Below, in pieces: positions 33,979 through 42,976 of a stretch of 64,000 bases of DNA; the first letter of the stretch is position 1, and each line of letters begins with the position of its first letter. Source of the stretch: Emcibacteraceae bacterium (GTDB lineage Bacteria > Pseudomonadota > Alphaproteobacteria > Sphingomonadales > Emcibacteraceae); assembly GCA_041396985.1 (NCBI GenBank), contig JAWKXO010000001.1, positions 892,472 through 956,471 on the forward strand, written 5' to 3'. The notes under the pieces are model-generated. The model had not been told where the DNA came from. It did not search any database and worked only from the letters and a program-made list of their open reading frames with translations. A program made the position numbers and the translations under genes.

Positions 33979-35568
33979 TTATATAAGTTGTTCTTTTGTC
34001 TTTAAAAATCTTAAATCAGGATTATCCTCAATGGCTTTATCCAGGCGCCACGCGTTACGAGCAAGAAAAACCGGGGAACCATTATGATCTTCTGCCATAT
34101 TTGCCTTGTTGCTATCGATAAATTTTTTAAGCTTGAACGGGTCGTCACTTTCAACCCATCGGGCAGTATAAAGCGATGTCGTTTCAAACCGGCAGGGAAC
34201 ATCATATTCAGTACGGATGCGGTCAGCCATCACTTCAAACTGAAGAATACCTACCACACCAACATACCATTCTGACCCGATTACAGGTTTAAAAACCCTT
34301 GCCGCACCTTCTTCTGCCAGTTGATAAAGGGCACGTGCCAGATGCTTTGCTTTCATTGGATCTTCAGCACGCACTGTCTGAATATGCTCTGGTGCAAAGC
34401 TTGGAATGCCGGTAAATTTTAAATTCTCACCTTCGGTTAGGCTGTCGCCGATCCGTAAATTTCCGTGGTTCGGTATTCCGATGATGTCACCGGGCCATGC
34501 CTCTTCTGCAAGCTCCCTGTCCTGGGCGAGGAATAAAACCGGGTTATGAAGGTTCATGGTCTTGCCATCGCGCACATGTTTGAGCTTCATTCCCCGTTTG
34601 AATTTACCGGAAACAAGTCTGAAAAATGCAATGCGGTCACGATGCTTCGGGTCCATGTTGGCTTGAATTTTGAAAACAAATCCACTGACTTTTGGCTCAT
34701 GCGCATCCACTGTGCGCAAATCCGTTGTATAGTTACCTGGCATTGGCGCATAATCAGTCAATCCATTCAGAAGTTCCTTAACACCAAATGTATTAATAGC
34801 AGAGCCAAAATAAACTGGGGTCAACGTCCCTTCTAAATAAGCCTTCTGATCAAATGCAGGGCATAATTCTCTGACCATTTCAATATCATCACGCAGTTTT
34901 GATACGAGGTTTTCAGGTAAAAGCTGATCAAGTTTCGGATCGTTAATCCCCTGACAGACCACACCGGCATCCGGAATGTCTCCCTTGCTTCTTTCAATCA
35001 GGATCAGGCGATCATTGATCAGATCATAACACCCTTTAAAATCACGGCCCATGCCGATGGGCCAGGTTGCCGGTGCGACATCAAGTGCCAGCTTATCGGC
35101 CAAATCATCCAGAAGCTCAAAAGGGTTTAATGCCTCACGGTCCATTTTATTAAAGAAAGAAATAACCGGCATATCGCGCAGCCGGCAAACTTCAAATAAT
35201 TTTTTTGTCTGACCTTCAACGCCCTTTGCTGAATCAAGCACCATGACGGCACTGTCTACCGCCGTGAGCACCCGGTACGTATCTTCCGAAAAATCTTCGT
35301 GGCCCGGTGTATCGAGCAAATTGAACATCCTCTTTTCATATTCAAACGACATTACGGATGAGGCAACCGAAATTCCCCTCTCCTGCTCAACTTTCATCCA
35401 GTCGGAACGGGCCCGGCGCCGGTCACCACGCGCTTTTACCTCACCTGCCATTTGAATTGCGCCACCAAATAACAGCAGTTTTTCTGTCAATGTGGTTTTT
35501 CCGGCATCCGGGTGGGCGATAATCGCAAAAGTTCTGCGGCGGTTTACTTCTTTGTCCAGGGACGACAT
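33979..35568 (-). CDS. prfC: Peptide chain release factor 3
   Basis: 529 residues from the ATG at 35568 with a weak GAGA element upstream; the in-frame TTG at 35580 adds four. The GTPase domain has AHPDAGKTTLTEKLLLFGGAIQ (P-loop), ERGISVASSVMSFEY (switch I), DTPGHEDFSEDTYR (G3) and NKMDRE (G4), then domains II and III with GIPSFAPEHIQTVRAEDP. RF3 recycles RF1 and RF2 from the ribosome after termination. A strong hairpin with a U-tract lies only about 20 bases in front of its start codon, an unusual position discussed in the findings. No other gene shares its transcript downstream. Confidence 0.95.
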   Translation of the reverse strand: MSSLDKEVNRRRTFAIIAHPDAGKTTLTEKLLLFGGAIQMAGEVKARGDRRRARSDWMKVEQERGISVASSVMSFEYEKRMFNLLDTPGHEDFSEDTYRVLTAVDSAVMVLDSAKGVEGQTKKLFEVCRLRDMPVISFFNKMDREALNPFELLDDLADKLALDVAPATWPIGMGRDFKGCYDLINDRLILIERSKGDIPDAGVVCQGINDPKLDQLLPENLVSKLRDDIEMVRELCPAFDQKAYLEGTLTPVYFGSAINTFGVKELLNGLTDYAPMPGNYTTDLRTVDAHEPKVSGFVFKIQANMDPKHRDRIAFFRLVSGKFKRGMKLKHVRDGKTMNLHNPVLFLAQDRELAEEAWPGDIIGIPNHGNLRIGDSLTEGENLKFTGIPSFAPEHIQTVRAEDPMKAKHLARALYQLAEEGAARVFKPVIGSEWYVGVVGILQFEVMADRIRTEYDVPCRFETTSLYTARWVESDDPFKLKKFIDSNKANMAEDHNGSPVFLARNAWRLDKAIEDNPDLRFLKTKEQLI

Positions 35569-35588
35569 GGGTATTCTCAAAATTAAAA

Positions 35589-35620
35589 AAGCTCTTAAAC
35601 TCGCCGGAATTTAAGAGCTT
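35589..35620 (-). terminator. Intrinsic-terminator-like hairpin between the Sel1 gene and prfC
   Basis: Perfect 11-base arms (35589-35599 and 35610-35620) with a 10-base loop; on the minus strand the arm AAGCTCTTAAA pairs with TTTAAGAGCTT and is followed by TTTTTTAATTTT. This is a convincing rho-independent terminator for the Sel1-repeat gene upstream. It ends just 20 bases before the prfC ATG, so prfC either needs read-through or has a promoter overlapping the stem. Confidence 0.8.
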
Positions 35621-35651
35621 CGCCGATCAAAGTACAGCTTTATTTTTGAAA

Positions 35652-36026
35652 TTAGTCCATCCCAAACTCGCTAAGCGCCTGCGCCGCGTCCTCACGTCCG
35701 TTTTTTAAGGCTTCCATAAGCCATATCTTGGCTCTCTGAAGATTTTTATCAGTACCTTCGCCATATGCATAAAGAAGTCCGGTTACCAGCTGCGCATCTC
35801 TGAAACCGATTTTGGCAAGTGGTGTACAAATCGCAAAGGCCACTTCAAATTCAGAACGGGAGAAAGCTTCAAGACAACGATCCTGCTTTCTTTCGAAATA
35901 TTCAAAATCAACAATTTTCTGATCATCAATGTTGGGGATCATATCGTGTGTGGATGCATTGGCCAGCGATCCAACAGTCATTAACAAACCCACTGATAAA
36001 ATACTGTTTCTGATTATTGATTTTAA
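35652..36026 (-). CDS. Small exported Sel1-repeat-like protein
   Basis: 124 residues from the ATG at 36026, which follows AAGGGG by eight bases; the ATG at 36056 adds ten residues without a binding site. A signal peptide is visible (NSILSVGLLMTVGSLANA, cleavage after ANA). The remainder has one complete Sel1-like helical repeat, FRDAQLVTGLLYAYGEGTDKNLQRAKIWLMEALKNG, and a partial one before it (FEVAFAICTPLAKIG). Such proteins scaffold interactions in the periplasm. No partner gene is evident. A rho-independent terminator follows it at 35589-35620. Confidence 0.7.
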   Translation of the reverse strand, partial: LKSIIRNSILSVGLLMTVGSLANASTHDMIPNIDDQKIVDFEYFERKQDRCLEAFSRSEFEVAFAICTPLAKIGFRDAQLVTGLLYAYGEGTDKNLQRAKIWLMEALKNGREDAAQALSEFGMD

Positions 36027-36126
36027 CATTAAATGCACCCCTTTTACAAAATCCATACTTGTTTACTTTTTATTAACGAACTGCTGCATTTATTAGCAAT
36101 TCCCATGCCATAAACAAATTATTATT

Positions 36127-36140
36127 ACTTATCAATAAGT
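36127..36140. repeat. Palindrome in the AT-rich gap upstream of the Sel1 gene
   Basis: ACTTAT-CA-ATAAGT, six-base perfect arms around a two-base centre. A second small inverted repeat, TGTAAG/CTTACA, lies at 36185-36201. Both are in the 298-base gap 36027-36324 that separates the minus-strand Sel1 gene from the plus-strand small ORF; otherwise this gap holds only the promoter described at 36260. Regulatory meaning unknown. Confidence 0.3.
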
Positions 36141-36259
36141 TAACAATTTAACTTTTCAATCAGTGCAGTAATTTAGTCAGTAATTGTAAGGATTTCTTAC
36201 AGCCACAATTCACTTGTCCTGATTTGGGATTCAATTAAAATAATTGGATAAAAATCTTT

Positions 36260-36287
36260 TTGACATGCTTGAATGATGACATAAGAT
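36260..36287 (+). promoter_or_regulatory. Sigma70-like promoter of the 37-residue ORF
   Basis: TTGACA at 36260-36265 and TAAGAT at 36282-36287 are spaced by 16 bases. Transcription would start about 30 bases before the ATG at 36325, leaving room for the AAGGGG ribosome binding site at 36313-36318. The match supports the small ORF as a real gene. Confidence 0.6.
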
Positions 36288-36324
36288 TGCAGTAGAATGA
36301 TATATATTCCATAAGGGGATTAAG

Positions 36325-36438
36325 ATGAGCAAATTCCACAGAAACAAGAAAAAACACACAAACCCCAGTGACAACAGAACACTTTTAGTGCTGGTTATTG
36401 CGGTTATTCTGCTGGTCGCGATATTGGCCACTCTTTAA
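36325..36438 (+). CDS. 37-residue single-pass membrane protein
   Basis: Begins MSKFHRNKKKHT and ends AILATL. The first half is basic and the second half is a hydrophobic helix, LLVLVIAVILLVAIL, ending right before the stop, so it is predicted as a small inner-membrane protein with the basic part cytoplasmic. It has its own promoter (36260-36287) and an excellent AAGGGG site six bases before the ATG. On the other strand only a shadow frame exists. No homologue is recognised. It ends 18 bases before the stop of the convergent DUF3047 gene. Function unknown; comparable small proteins modulate membrane enzymes. Confidence 0.6.
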   Translation: MSKFHRNKKKHTNPSDNRTLLVLVIAVILLVAILATL

Positions 36439-36455
36439 ATTCTGGAAAATAAATT

Positions 36456-37187
36456 TTATTGAACCACTTTCGCATTGGCCCGGATATCAGAAAAATAAGC
36501 AACGGTCTGCCCGCCTGTTGCATCCGTATCACAGAATAAGCCGATATCTGTCAGCCTGACACCGGTTGAAGGCCCCCATAAATGTTCATAAAGAGCGACC
36601 AGATCAACATTTTCATGAAACCACCTGCCAATATTTTCATCACCACCGTTTGCCACATAATGGGGGAAGGATGACCCTTTTATATATTTCCAGTCGCCCC
36701 GCTTTACCTCACGATTGCCCCAGATAATTTCCATGCGATGTTTTTCACCGTTTGGTGCTTCAAAACTTAAAAAAAGTCTTGCCGGCTGGTCATCCCCTTC
36801 CTCGGTAAGTTCACTGATGTCACTATTGATCCCTTTTTCAACCATCCAGTCCCAACCTAGTTCAGGATACTGATCCAGATTGAAATCAACATATCGAAAA
36901 AGCATGGAAGCACTATTATCCGTGGCCAGTCTGATTGATGGATGGCCGTCCTTGGTTACAAAGGAAATATCCATAGGGGAGACAAACCAGAAAGTTCTGT
37001 GATACCAGCCTTCGGCAAGCGGTTTTAGCGAAACTGGATTGCTGAAATCCATTATTGATACGGAAGGTGAGCCATCCGGAGTGAGTATATTACTCCGTTC
37101 CTGCTGACCACAACCTGAAAACATCAATAGTGGAAATAAAAGAAACAGAAATTTTCTGATTTTCATCCATTTCCACAAGCTTCTCAT
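36456..37187 (-). CDS. DUF3047 lipoprotein
   Basis: 243 residues. The N-terminus RKFLFLLFPLLMFSGCGQQ is a lipoprotein signal with lipobox FSGC. The mature region has WYHRTFWFVSPMDISFV, LFRYVDFNLDQYPELGWDWMVEKGI, and GRWFHENVDLVALYEHLWG, with the late VRLTDIGLFCDTDATGGQTVAYFSDI, the pattern of DUF3047 (a jelly-roll-like domain). The ATG at 37187 lies one base after the ppdK stop (TGATATG), with AGGGA before it, so translational coupling is likely; 37166 is an alternative start. It may bind a ligand or carbohydrate in the cell envelope, but this is not established. Confidence 0.8.
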   Translation of the reverse strand: MRSLWKWMKIRKFLFLLFPLLMFSGCGQQERSNILTPDGSPSVSIMDFSNPVSLKPLAEGWYHRTFWFVSPMDISFVTKDGHPSIRLATDNSASMLFRYVDFNLDQYPELGWDWMVEKGINSDISELTEEGDDQPARLFLSFEAPNGEKHRMEIIWGNREVKRGDWKYIKGSSFPHYVANGGDENIGRWFHENVDLVALYEHLWGPSTGVRLTDIGLFCDTDATGGQTVAYFSDIRANAKVVQ

Positions 37188-37188
37188 A

Positions 37189-39852
37189 TCATCCCTGCTT
37201 TAATGCGGCCTGTGCTGCGGCCAATCTTGCTATAGGAACACGGTAAGGCGAACAGGATACATAGTCAAGACCAGTATTATGGCAGAATTCAACCGATGCC
37301 GGATCACCGCCATGTTCACCGCAGATGCCGACTTTAAGATCCGCCCTTGTGGCTCGACCACGTTCAACGCCGATTTTCACCAACTCTCCAACCCCTTCCT
37401 GGTCAAGACTGACGAAAGGATCCTGATCATAAATATCCGCTTTTAGATAATCATCAAGGAAATGACCACTGTCATCCCGGCTGATACCAAATGTGGTCTG
37501 GGTCAGGTCATTTGTACCAAAGCTGAAGAAGTCCGCAACATTGGCAATATCCCCGGCGCGTAGGGCAGCACGAGGTAGCTCAATCATAGTCCCAACAAGA
37601 TATTCAAGCTTCTCCCCGGACTGTGCAATTATATCGTCAGCGGTTTTACAAATCAGCTTGCGGAGGATTTCAAGTTCCTTGCGGGTTCCAACAAGTGGCA
37701 CCATAATTTCCGGAATTACGGCTTCGCCAAGAGTTTTGGAAACTTCAATCGCCGCCTCAATAATAGCCCGCGCCTGCATTTCATAAATTTCAGGGAAGGA
37801 TATACCAAGACGGCACCCCCGGTGTCCAAGCATTGGATTAAATTCATGAAGCTCTTCCGCGCGACGTTTAAGGAAACTGATGTCAACATTCATGGCTTCC
37901 GCAACATTTCGGAAATCTTCATCTTCGTGAGGAAGGAATTCATGAAGCGGCGGGTCAAGAAGACGTACGGTTACCGGAAGCCCTTTCATAATTGTAAAGA
38001 GCTCAATAAAGTCCTGCTTTTGTACAGGCAGAAGTTTTTCGAGAGCGGAACGGCGCCCTTCTTCGCTGTTTGACATAATCATTTGACGCACATTCACAAT
38101 ACGGTCAGCGTCAAAGAACATATGCTCGGTCCGGCAAAGGCCGATTCCTTCTGCGCCGAATTCACGCGCAGCTGTGGCATCAAGCGGTGTCTCCGCATTG
38201 GTGCGGACTTTTAATTTACGTTTGCCGTCCGCCCAACCCATAAGCTCGGCAAAATGACCCCCCAGTTGTGGTTTTATTGTTGCAACTTCACCGGCCATTA
38301 CTTCGCCATTACCGCCATCGATTGTGATAATGTCATGTCGATTAATAGTCCGGCCGTTTACAGTAATGGTCCCTTCAGCCATATCAATATAAAGGGCACC
38401 AGCGCCCGACACGCAGGGGCGACCCATGCCACGGGCAACCACAGCCGCATGTGACGTCATGCCACCACGGCTTGTCAGAATACCTTTTGCCGCGTGCATT
38501 CCGTGAATGTCTTCCGGGCTTGTTTCAATACGAACCAGAATGACATCTTTTCCTTCTTTAGCCAGTTTTTCCGCCTCATCGGCACTAAAGACCACGATAC
38601 CGCTGGCCGCACCGGGTGATGCCGGCAGACCTTTGGTCAGAACATCACGGTGGGCTTTCGGGTCCAGCGTCGGATGAAGCAGCTGATCAAGTGCTGCAGG
38701 GTCCACCCGCATCAAGGCTTCTTCCTTGGTGATAATATTGTCATGAACCATTTCAACAGCGATTTTCAGTGCAGCAGGTGCTGTTCTCTTACCGCTTCTG
38801 GTTTGCAGTATCCATAATTTACCCTGCTGAACGGTAAATTCAATATCCTGCATATCCCGGTAATGGGATTCCAGCTTTTGAAAGACATCAGCAAGGTCAT
38901 TATAAACAGTTTCCATGCTTTCTTCCATAGATGGCATATCCGAGCCTGCCGCAATACGGCTATCTTTGGTCAGGTTTTGTGGTGTTCTGATCCCGGCAAC
39001 GACATCTTCGCCTTGCGCATTGATCAGATATTCACCGTAATAGGCATTTTCACCCGTTGATGGATCACGGGTAAAGGCAACCCCGGTTGCACAATCATCG
39101 CCCATATTACCAAAAACCATTGACTGGACGTTAACAGCTGTCCCCCAGGTATGTGGAATATTATGAAGGCGACGATATACCATTGCCCGTTCAATCATCC
39201 ATGACCCGAACACGGCATCTATGGCACCCCAAAGCTGTTCATTCACATCCTGCGGGAATGGGCGGCCCAGTTCCTGTTCCGCTTTTTTCTTAAATGCCTG
39301 TGCCAGCTCTTTCCAGTCTGCTGCCCCTAGCTCTGTATCAAGAATATAACCGTTTTCTTCTTTATGAATTTCAAGTAGTTCTTCAAACAGATAATGTTCA
39401 ACACCCAGAACCACATCTGAATACATCTGAATGAACCGGCGGTAACTGTCATAGGCAAATCGCTCATCACCGCTTTTGCGGGCCAGCGCCTCAACCGTTT
39501 TATCATTAAGACCAAGGTTAAGAACCGTATCCATCATACCCGGCATTGAAACACGCGCGCCGGAGCGGACAGACACAAGAAGCGGGTTTTCCTCATCACC
39601 AAATTTGGCCCCAACAGTGTTTTCAATTGCTGCAATTGACGCCTTTACCTGTTCAACCAGATCATCTGGATAATTTTTGTCATTTTCATAAAATGCTGTA
39701 CAAACTTCGGTGGTGATTGTGAACCCTGGGGGAACCGGAAGGCCAAGATTTGACATTTCCGCCAGATTAGCCCCTTTCCCGCCGAGCAAATTCTTCATGG
39801 ACGCCTCGCCCTCAGCCGATCCATCACCGAAATTATAAACCCATTTTGCCAT
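37189..39852 (-). CDS. ppdK: Pyruvate, phosphate dikinase
   Basis: 887 residues, full length. Nucleotide-binding N-terminal domain with FGDGSAEGEASMKNLLGGKGANLAEM at 8-33; phosphohistidine domain with GGMTSHAAVVARGMG, in which His468 is the phosphate carrier; C-terminal TIM barrel with GICGEHGGDPASVEFCHNTGLDYVSCSPYRVPIARLAAAQA holding the Cys and PEP-binding residues. It interconverts pyruvate + ATP + Pi and PEP + AMP + PPi and serves gluconeogenesis in many alphaproteobacteria. It follows glyS after 6 bases and precedes the DUF3047 gene, so glyQ-glyS-ppdK-DUF3047 appears to be an operon. Confidence 0.96.
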   Translation of the reverse strand: MAKWVYNFGDGSAEGEASMKNLLGGKGANLAEMSNLGLPVPPGFTITTEVCTAFYENDKNYPDDLVEQVKASIAAIENTVGAKFGDEENPLLVSVRSGARVSMPGMMDTVLNLGLNDKTVEALARKSGDERFAYDSYRRFIQMYSDVVLGVEHYLFEELLEIHKEENGYILDTELGAADWKELAQAFKKKAEQELGRPFPQDVNEQLWGAIDAVFGSWMIERAMVYRRLHNIPHTWGTAVNVQSMVFGNMGDDCATGVAFTRDPSTGENAYYGEYLINAQGEDVVAGIRTPQNLTKDSRIAAGSDMPSMEESMETVYNDLADVFQKLESHYRDMQDIEFTVQQGKLWILQTRSGKRTAPAALKIAVEMVHDNIITKEEALMRVDPAALDQLLHPTLDPKAHRDVLTKGLPASPGAASGIVVFSADEAEKLAKEGKDVILVRIETSPEDIHGMHAAKGILTSRGGMTSHAAVVARGMGRPCVSGAGALYIDMAEGTITVNGRTINRHDIITIDGGNGEVMAGEVATIKPQLGGHFAELMGWADGKRKLKVRTNAETPLDATAAREFGAEGIGLCRTEHMFFDADRIVNVRQMIMSNSEEGRRSALEKLLPVQKQDFIELFTIMKGLPVTVRLLDPPLHEFLPHEDEDFRNVAEAMNVDISFLKRRAEELHEFNPMLGHRGCRLGISFPEIYEMQARAIIEAAIEVSKTLGEAVIPEIMVPLVGTRKELEILRKLICKTADDIIAQSGEKLEYLVGTMIELPRAALRAGDIANVADFFSFGTNDLTQTTFGISRDDSGHFLDDYLKADIYDQDPFVSLDQEGVGELVKIGVERGRATRADLKVGICGEHGGDPASVEFCHNTGLDYVSCSPYRVPIARLAAAQAALKQG

Positions 39853-39858
39853 AATTAC

Positions 39859-41895
39859 TTAACCTTCTATTTTAGAAAAATCGACGACCAAATTCATGGT
39901 TGTCCTGATTTGTGATAATAATTTTAATCTATTTTCGCGTATTTTATCGTTATTGCTATTTACTGTTACTTTTTCAAAGAAATTATCAATTGGTCCACGC
40001 AGTGTGGATAATTGTGACATGGCTTCCTCGAACTCTTCATCTTCATTAGCTGCCACCGCTTTATTTTCAGCATCTGACAAAGCATTAAATAAGGCTATTT
40101 CCTCTGACATTTCTAGCAATGATTGGTTAACAATTCCCTGATAATTCACGTTATCTTTCTTTTCCTCTGCGACAAGGATATTTACCGCTCTTTTATACCC
40201 GGCCAGGAGATTTTCACCGTCATCGGTTAACACAAAACTTTGCAAGGCTTTTGCCTTGTTCATCAACTTTACAAAATCCCAACAGAATTCAGCACCGATA
40301 ATATCATGCCGGATGCCCCCATCCCTGGAGTAGACCTTAAGTCGGTCCCAAAAGAAATTCATAAGATCTTCCTGATCATAGTCAAATCCATAGGTTTCCG
40401 CTGATTTTGAAATTAAATCATCCAGCCCAATCCGTAATTTATTCTCGATAACCAGACGGATAATACCAAGGGACGCACGGCGAAGTGCAAACGGATCTTT
40501 CGACCCAGTCGGTTTTTCATCAATTGCAAAAAAGCCTACCAAAGTATCTATCTTCTCAGCCAAAGCAACCGCCATACTAACCGGCGCTGAAGGGCACATA
40601 TCAGACGGTCCTTTCGGCGAATAATGCTCAGCAATGGCATTGGCAATGTCTTTATCCAGTCCTTCATGCAGGGCAAAATATTTTCCCATTAGTCCCTGAA
40701 GTTCCGGACATTCACCAACCATACCGGTCACAAGATCCGATTTAGACAGTTTTGCCGCCAATTTTGTCTTGTCCTGATCAGCACCAATGAGGCCCGCTAT
40801 AAACCCTGAAAGTTTTTCAAGCCTTTCAACACGTTTGCCGACAGTACCCAGTTTCGCATGGAAAATAATGTCATCCAGCGCCGGCAGATGATCAGCCAAT
40901 TTTGTTTTTAAATCCTGATCCCAGAAAAATTTTGTGTCACTAAGCCGGGCGCGCAGGACACGTTCATTCCCATCAATAATTTTTGCACCACTATCAGAGG
41001 TTATCATGTTTGACACAAAGATAAATTTATTGGCCAGATTGCCCGTTTTATCTTTAAGTGAGAAATATTTCTGATGGGTACGCATGGCTGATGTTAATGC
41101 TTCCGGCGGCACATCAAGAAATTCTTTATCAAAGCTTCCCAGCATGGCAACAGGATATTCCGCAAGCCCTGCCACTTCACCCAGAAGACCCTGATCCTCA
41201 ACTATATCAAGTCCGGATTCTGCTGCAATTTTAGCTGCCTCCTTAGCAACCTTATCCATACGTTCATTGCGGTCTATAAGAACATAGGCATCTTCCAGCT
41301 TCTTTTTATAGTCGGCAAATGACGAAACCGTTATTTCATCCGGTGCCATAAAACGATGACCGCGCGTTTTATTATCCGACTGAATGCCATCAACATCAAA
41401 ATTGATAATGGCCCCGTCAAGAATACAGAGAATACTGTGCATGGGTCGAACCCAGCGTAAATTTCCAGACCCCCAGCGCTGTGATTTCGGCCACGGAAAG
41501 TTTTTAATTATATCCGGCAGGAATTCCGCAATGACATCTGCCGCAGGGCGACCTTTCTGATTGATAACGGCATATAAAAATGATCCCTTTTTATCCTGTT
41601 TCTCAATCAGTTCTTCACGACTGATCCCGGCACCGCGCAGAAAACCTTCAATTGCCTGCTCCGGCGCATCGGCCCTTGGGCCACGACGTTCTTCGGAAAC
41701 ATCCGGCTGTTCGGTTGCGAGACCATTAATATGAAGTGTCAGCCTTCTTGCAGTTACATAAGAAGTAGCATTACCATAAGCCAGCGTTGCATCATCCAAT
41801 TTTGAGGTAACAAGAGCGGTCAGGTCAGCAGCAGCCCTTTCCTGCATTCGGGCGGGAATTTCTTCCGAGAAAATTTCAAGTAAAAATTCAGCCAT
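39859..41895 (-). CDS. glyS: Glycyl-tRNA synthetase beta subunit
   Basis: 678 residues. Opens MAEFLLEIFSEEIPARMQ, the typical GlyS start, then GFLRGAG, VRPMHSILCILDG, TRGHRFMAPDEI, LAEYPVAMLGSFDKEFL and AMRTHQKYFSLKD; the HD-like domain and C-terminal anticodon domain (DALLRRASLGIIRLVI-like, FFWDRLKVYSRD) follow. Works with GlyQ as an alpha2beta2 enzyme to charge tRNA-Gly in the cytoplasm. The start follows the glyQ stop directly (41896/41895). Complete, no unusual feature. Confidence 0.96.
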   Translation of the reverse strand: MAEFLLEIFSEEIPARMQERAAADLTALVTSKLDDATLAYGNATSYVTARRLTLHINGLATEQPDVSEERRGPRADAPEQAIEGFLRGAGISREELIEKQDKKGSFLYAVINQKGRPAADVIAEFLPDIIKNFPWPKSQRWGSGNLRWVRPMHSILCILDGAIINFDVDGIQSDNKTRGHRFMAPDEITVSSFADYKKKLEDAYVLIDRNERMDKVAKEAAKIAAESGLDIVEDQGLLGEVAGLAEYPVAMLGSFDKEFLDVPPEALTSAMRTHQKYFSLKDKTGNLANKFIFVSNMITSDSGAKIIDGNERVLRARLSDTKFFWDQDLKTKLADHLPALDDIIFHAKLGTVGKRVERLEKLSGFIAGLIGADQDKTKLAAKLSKSDLVTGMVGECPELQGLMGKYFALHEGLDKDIANAIAEHYSPKGPSDMCPSAPVSMAVALAEKIDTLVGFFAIDEKPTGSKDPFALRRASLGIIRLVIENKLRIGLDDLISKSAETYGFDYDQEDLMNFFWDRLKVYSRDGGIRHDIIGAEFCWDFVKLMNKAKALQSFVLTDDGENLLAGYKRAVNILVAEEKKDNVNYQGIVNQSLLEMSEEIALFNALSDAENKAVAANEDEEFEEAMSQLSTLRGPIDNFFEKVTVNSNNDKIRENRLKLLSQIRTTMNLVVDFSKIEG

Positions 41896-42777
41896 TTATG
41901 CCTCCTCACCCAATGAAACCAGATAAGCTTCACAGCAAGCCTTGGCGAGGGCACGAACCCGGCCGATATAGGCCTGACGCTCAGTAACACTGATAACACC
42001 GCGGGCATCAAGCAGGTTAAAACAATGGGATGCTTTTATGCATTGATCATAAGCAGGCAGTGGATAATTCCCCTGTTTCAGGATTGACCGGCATTCTGTT
42101 TCTGCATCACTGAAATGACGGAATAATGCATCCGTATTGGCCAACTCAAAATTATAGGCCGAAAATTCCTGTTCGTTCTGTAAAAATACATCACCATATT
42201 TTACGCCATCATTGTTCCAGCGAAGGTCATATACGTTATCAATACCCTGAATATACATAGCCAGCCTTTCCAGGCCGTATGTCAGTTCACCCATAACCGG
42301 TTTACAGTCAAAACCGCCAACCTGCTGAAAATAGGTAAACTGGCTTACCTCCATTCCATCACACCATACTTCCCAGCCAAGACCCCAGGCCCCAAGGGTT
42401 GGACTTTCCCAGTCATCCTCAACAAAACGGATATCATGCTGACTACTGTCAATGCCGAGCACTTCAAGACTTTTAAGATAAAGTTCCTGAATATTATCAG
42501 GAGATGGTTTTAAGACTGTTTGGAACTGGTAATAATGCTGCATACGGTTTGGATTTTCGCCGTAGCGGCCATCTGTTGGTCGACGACAGGGTTGAACGTA
42601 AGCTGCTTTCCATGGCTTGGATCCAAGTGACCTGAGCGTCGTTGCCGGATGAAATGTACCGGCACCGACTTCCATATCATAGGGCTGCAAGATGACACAG
42701 CCTTGATCCGCCCAAAAGTGCTGCAATTTCAAAATAAGATTTTGAAAACAAGTATCGTCCAAATTATCACCACTCAT
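41896..42777 (-). CDS. glyQ: Glycyl-tRNA synthetase alpha subunit
   Basis: 293 residues, normal length. FQNLILKLQHFWADQGCVILQPYDMEVGAGTFHPATTLRSLG is the class II motif 2-like start; VEDDWESPTLGAWGLGWEVWCDGMEVSQFTYFQQVGG completes the glycyl-adenylate site. It supplies the catalytic core of the bacterial tetrameric GlyRS. First gene of the unit glyQ-glyS-ppdK-DUF3047. A promoter candidate lies at 42820-42848. Confidence 0.96.
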   Translation of the reverse strand: MSGDNLDDTCFQNLILKLQHFWADQGCVILQPYDMEVGAGTFHPATTLRSLGSKPWKAAYVQPCRRPTDGRYGENPNRMQHYYQFQTVLKPSPDNIQELYLKSLEVLGIDSSQHDIRFVEDDWESPTLGAWGLGWEVWCDGMEVSQFTYFQQVGGFDCKPVMGELTYGLERLAMYIQGIDNVYDLRWNNDGVKYGDVFLQNEQEFSAYNFELANTDALFRHFSDAETECRSILKQGNYPLPAYDQCIKASHCFNLLDARGVISVTERQAYIGRVRALAKACCEAYLVSLGEEA

Positions 42778-42819
42778 AAGGCAGGATCTTCCTAATTTAA
42801 ATGAAGAAAAACACGCTGA

Positions 42820-42848
42820 AAACTACCTATCCGGATGGCCTAGGTCAA
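42820..42848 (-). promoter_or_regulatory. Candidate sigma70 promoter of glyQS
   Basis: On the minus strand TTGACC (42848-42843) and TAGTTT (42825-42820) have 17 bases between them, about 43 bases before the glyQ ATG. The -10 box is weak. The rest of the 199-base divergent gap shows an AT-rich stretch before the plus-strand deacetylase but no clear boxes. Confidence 0.4.
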
Positions 42849-42976
42849 GGCTTGAAATTATAATTCACATAAACTAAAGTGGAGGTTAGTTCCAAGGGTA
42901 TATATATCTCTGAACTTAAATAAAAAAAACCATTATTTTCAAATAATTAATAAGAATCAGCATGGAATAGCCATCA

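Noticed and set aside
36231..36431. 66-codon minus-strand frame over the small plus-strand ORF
   Set aside because: The plus-strand 37-codon ORF has promoter and ribosome binding site; the minus frame has neither.
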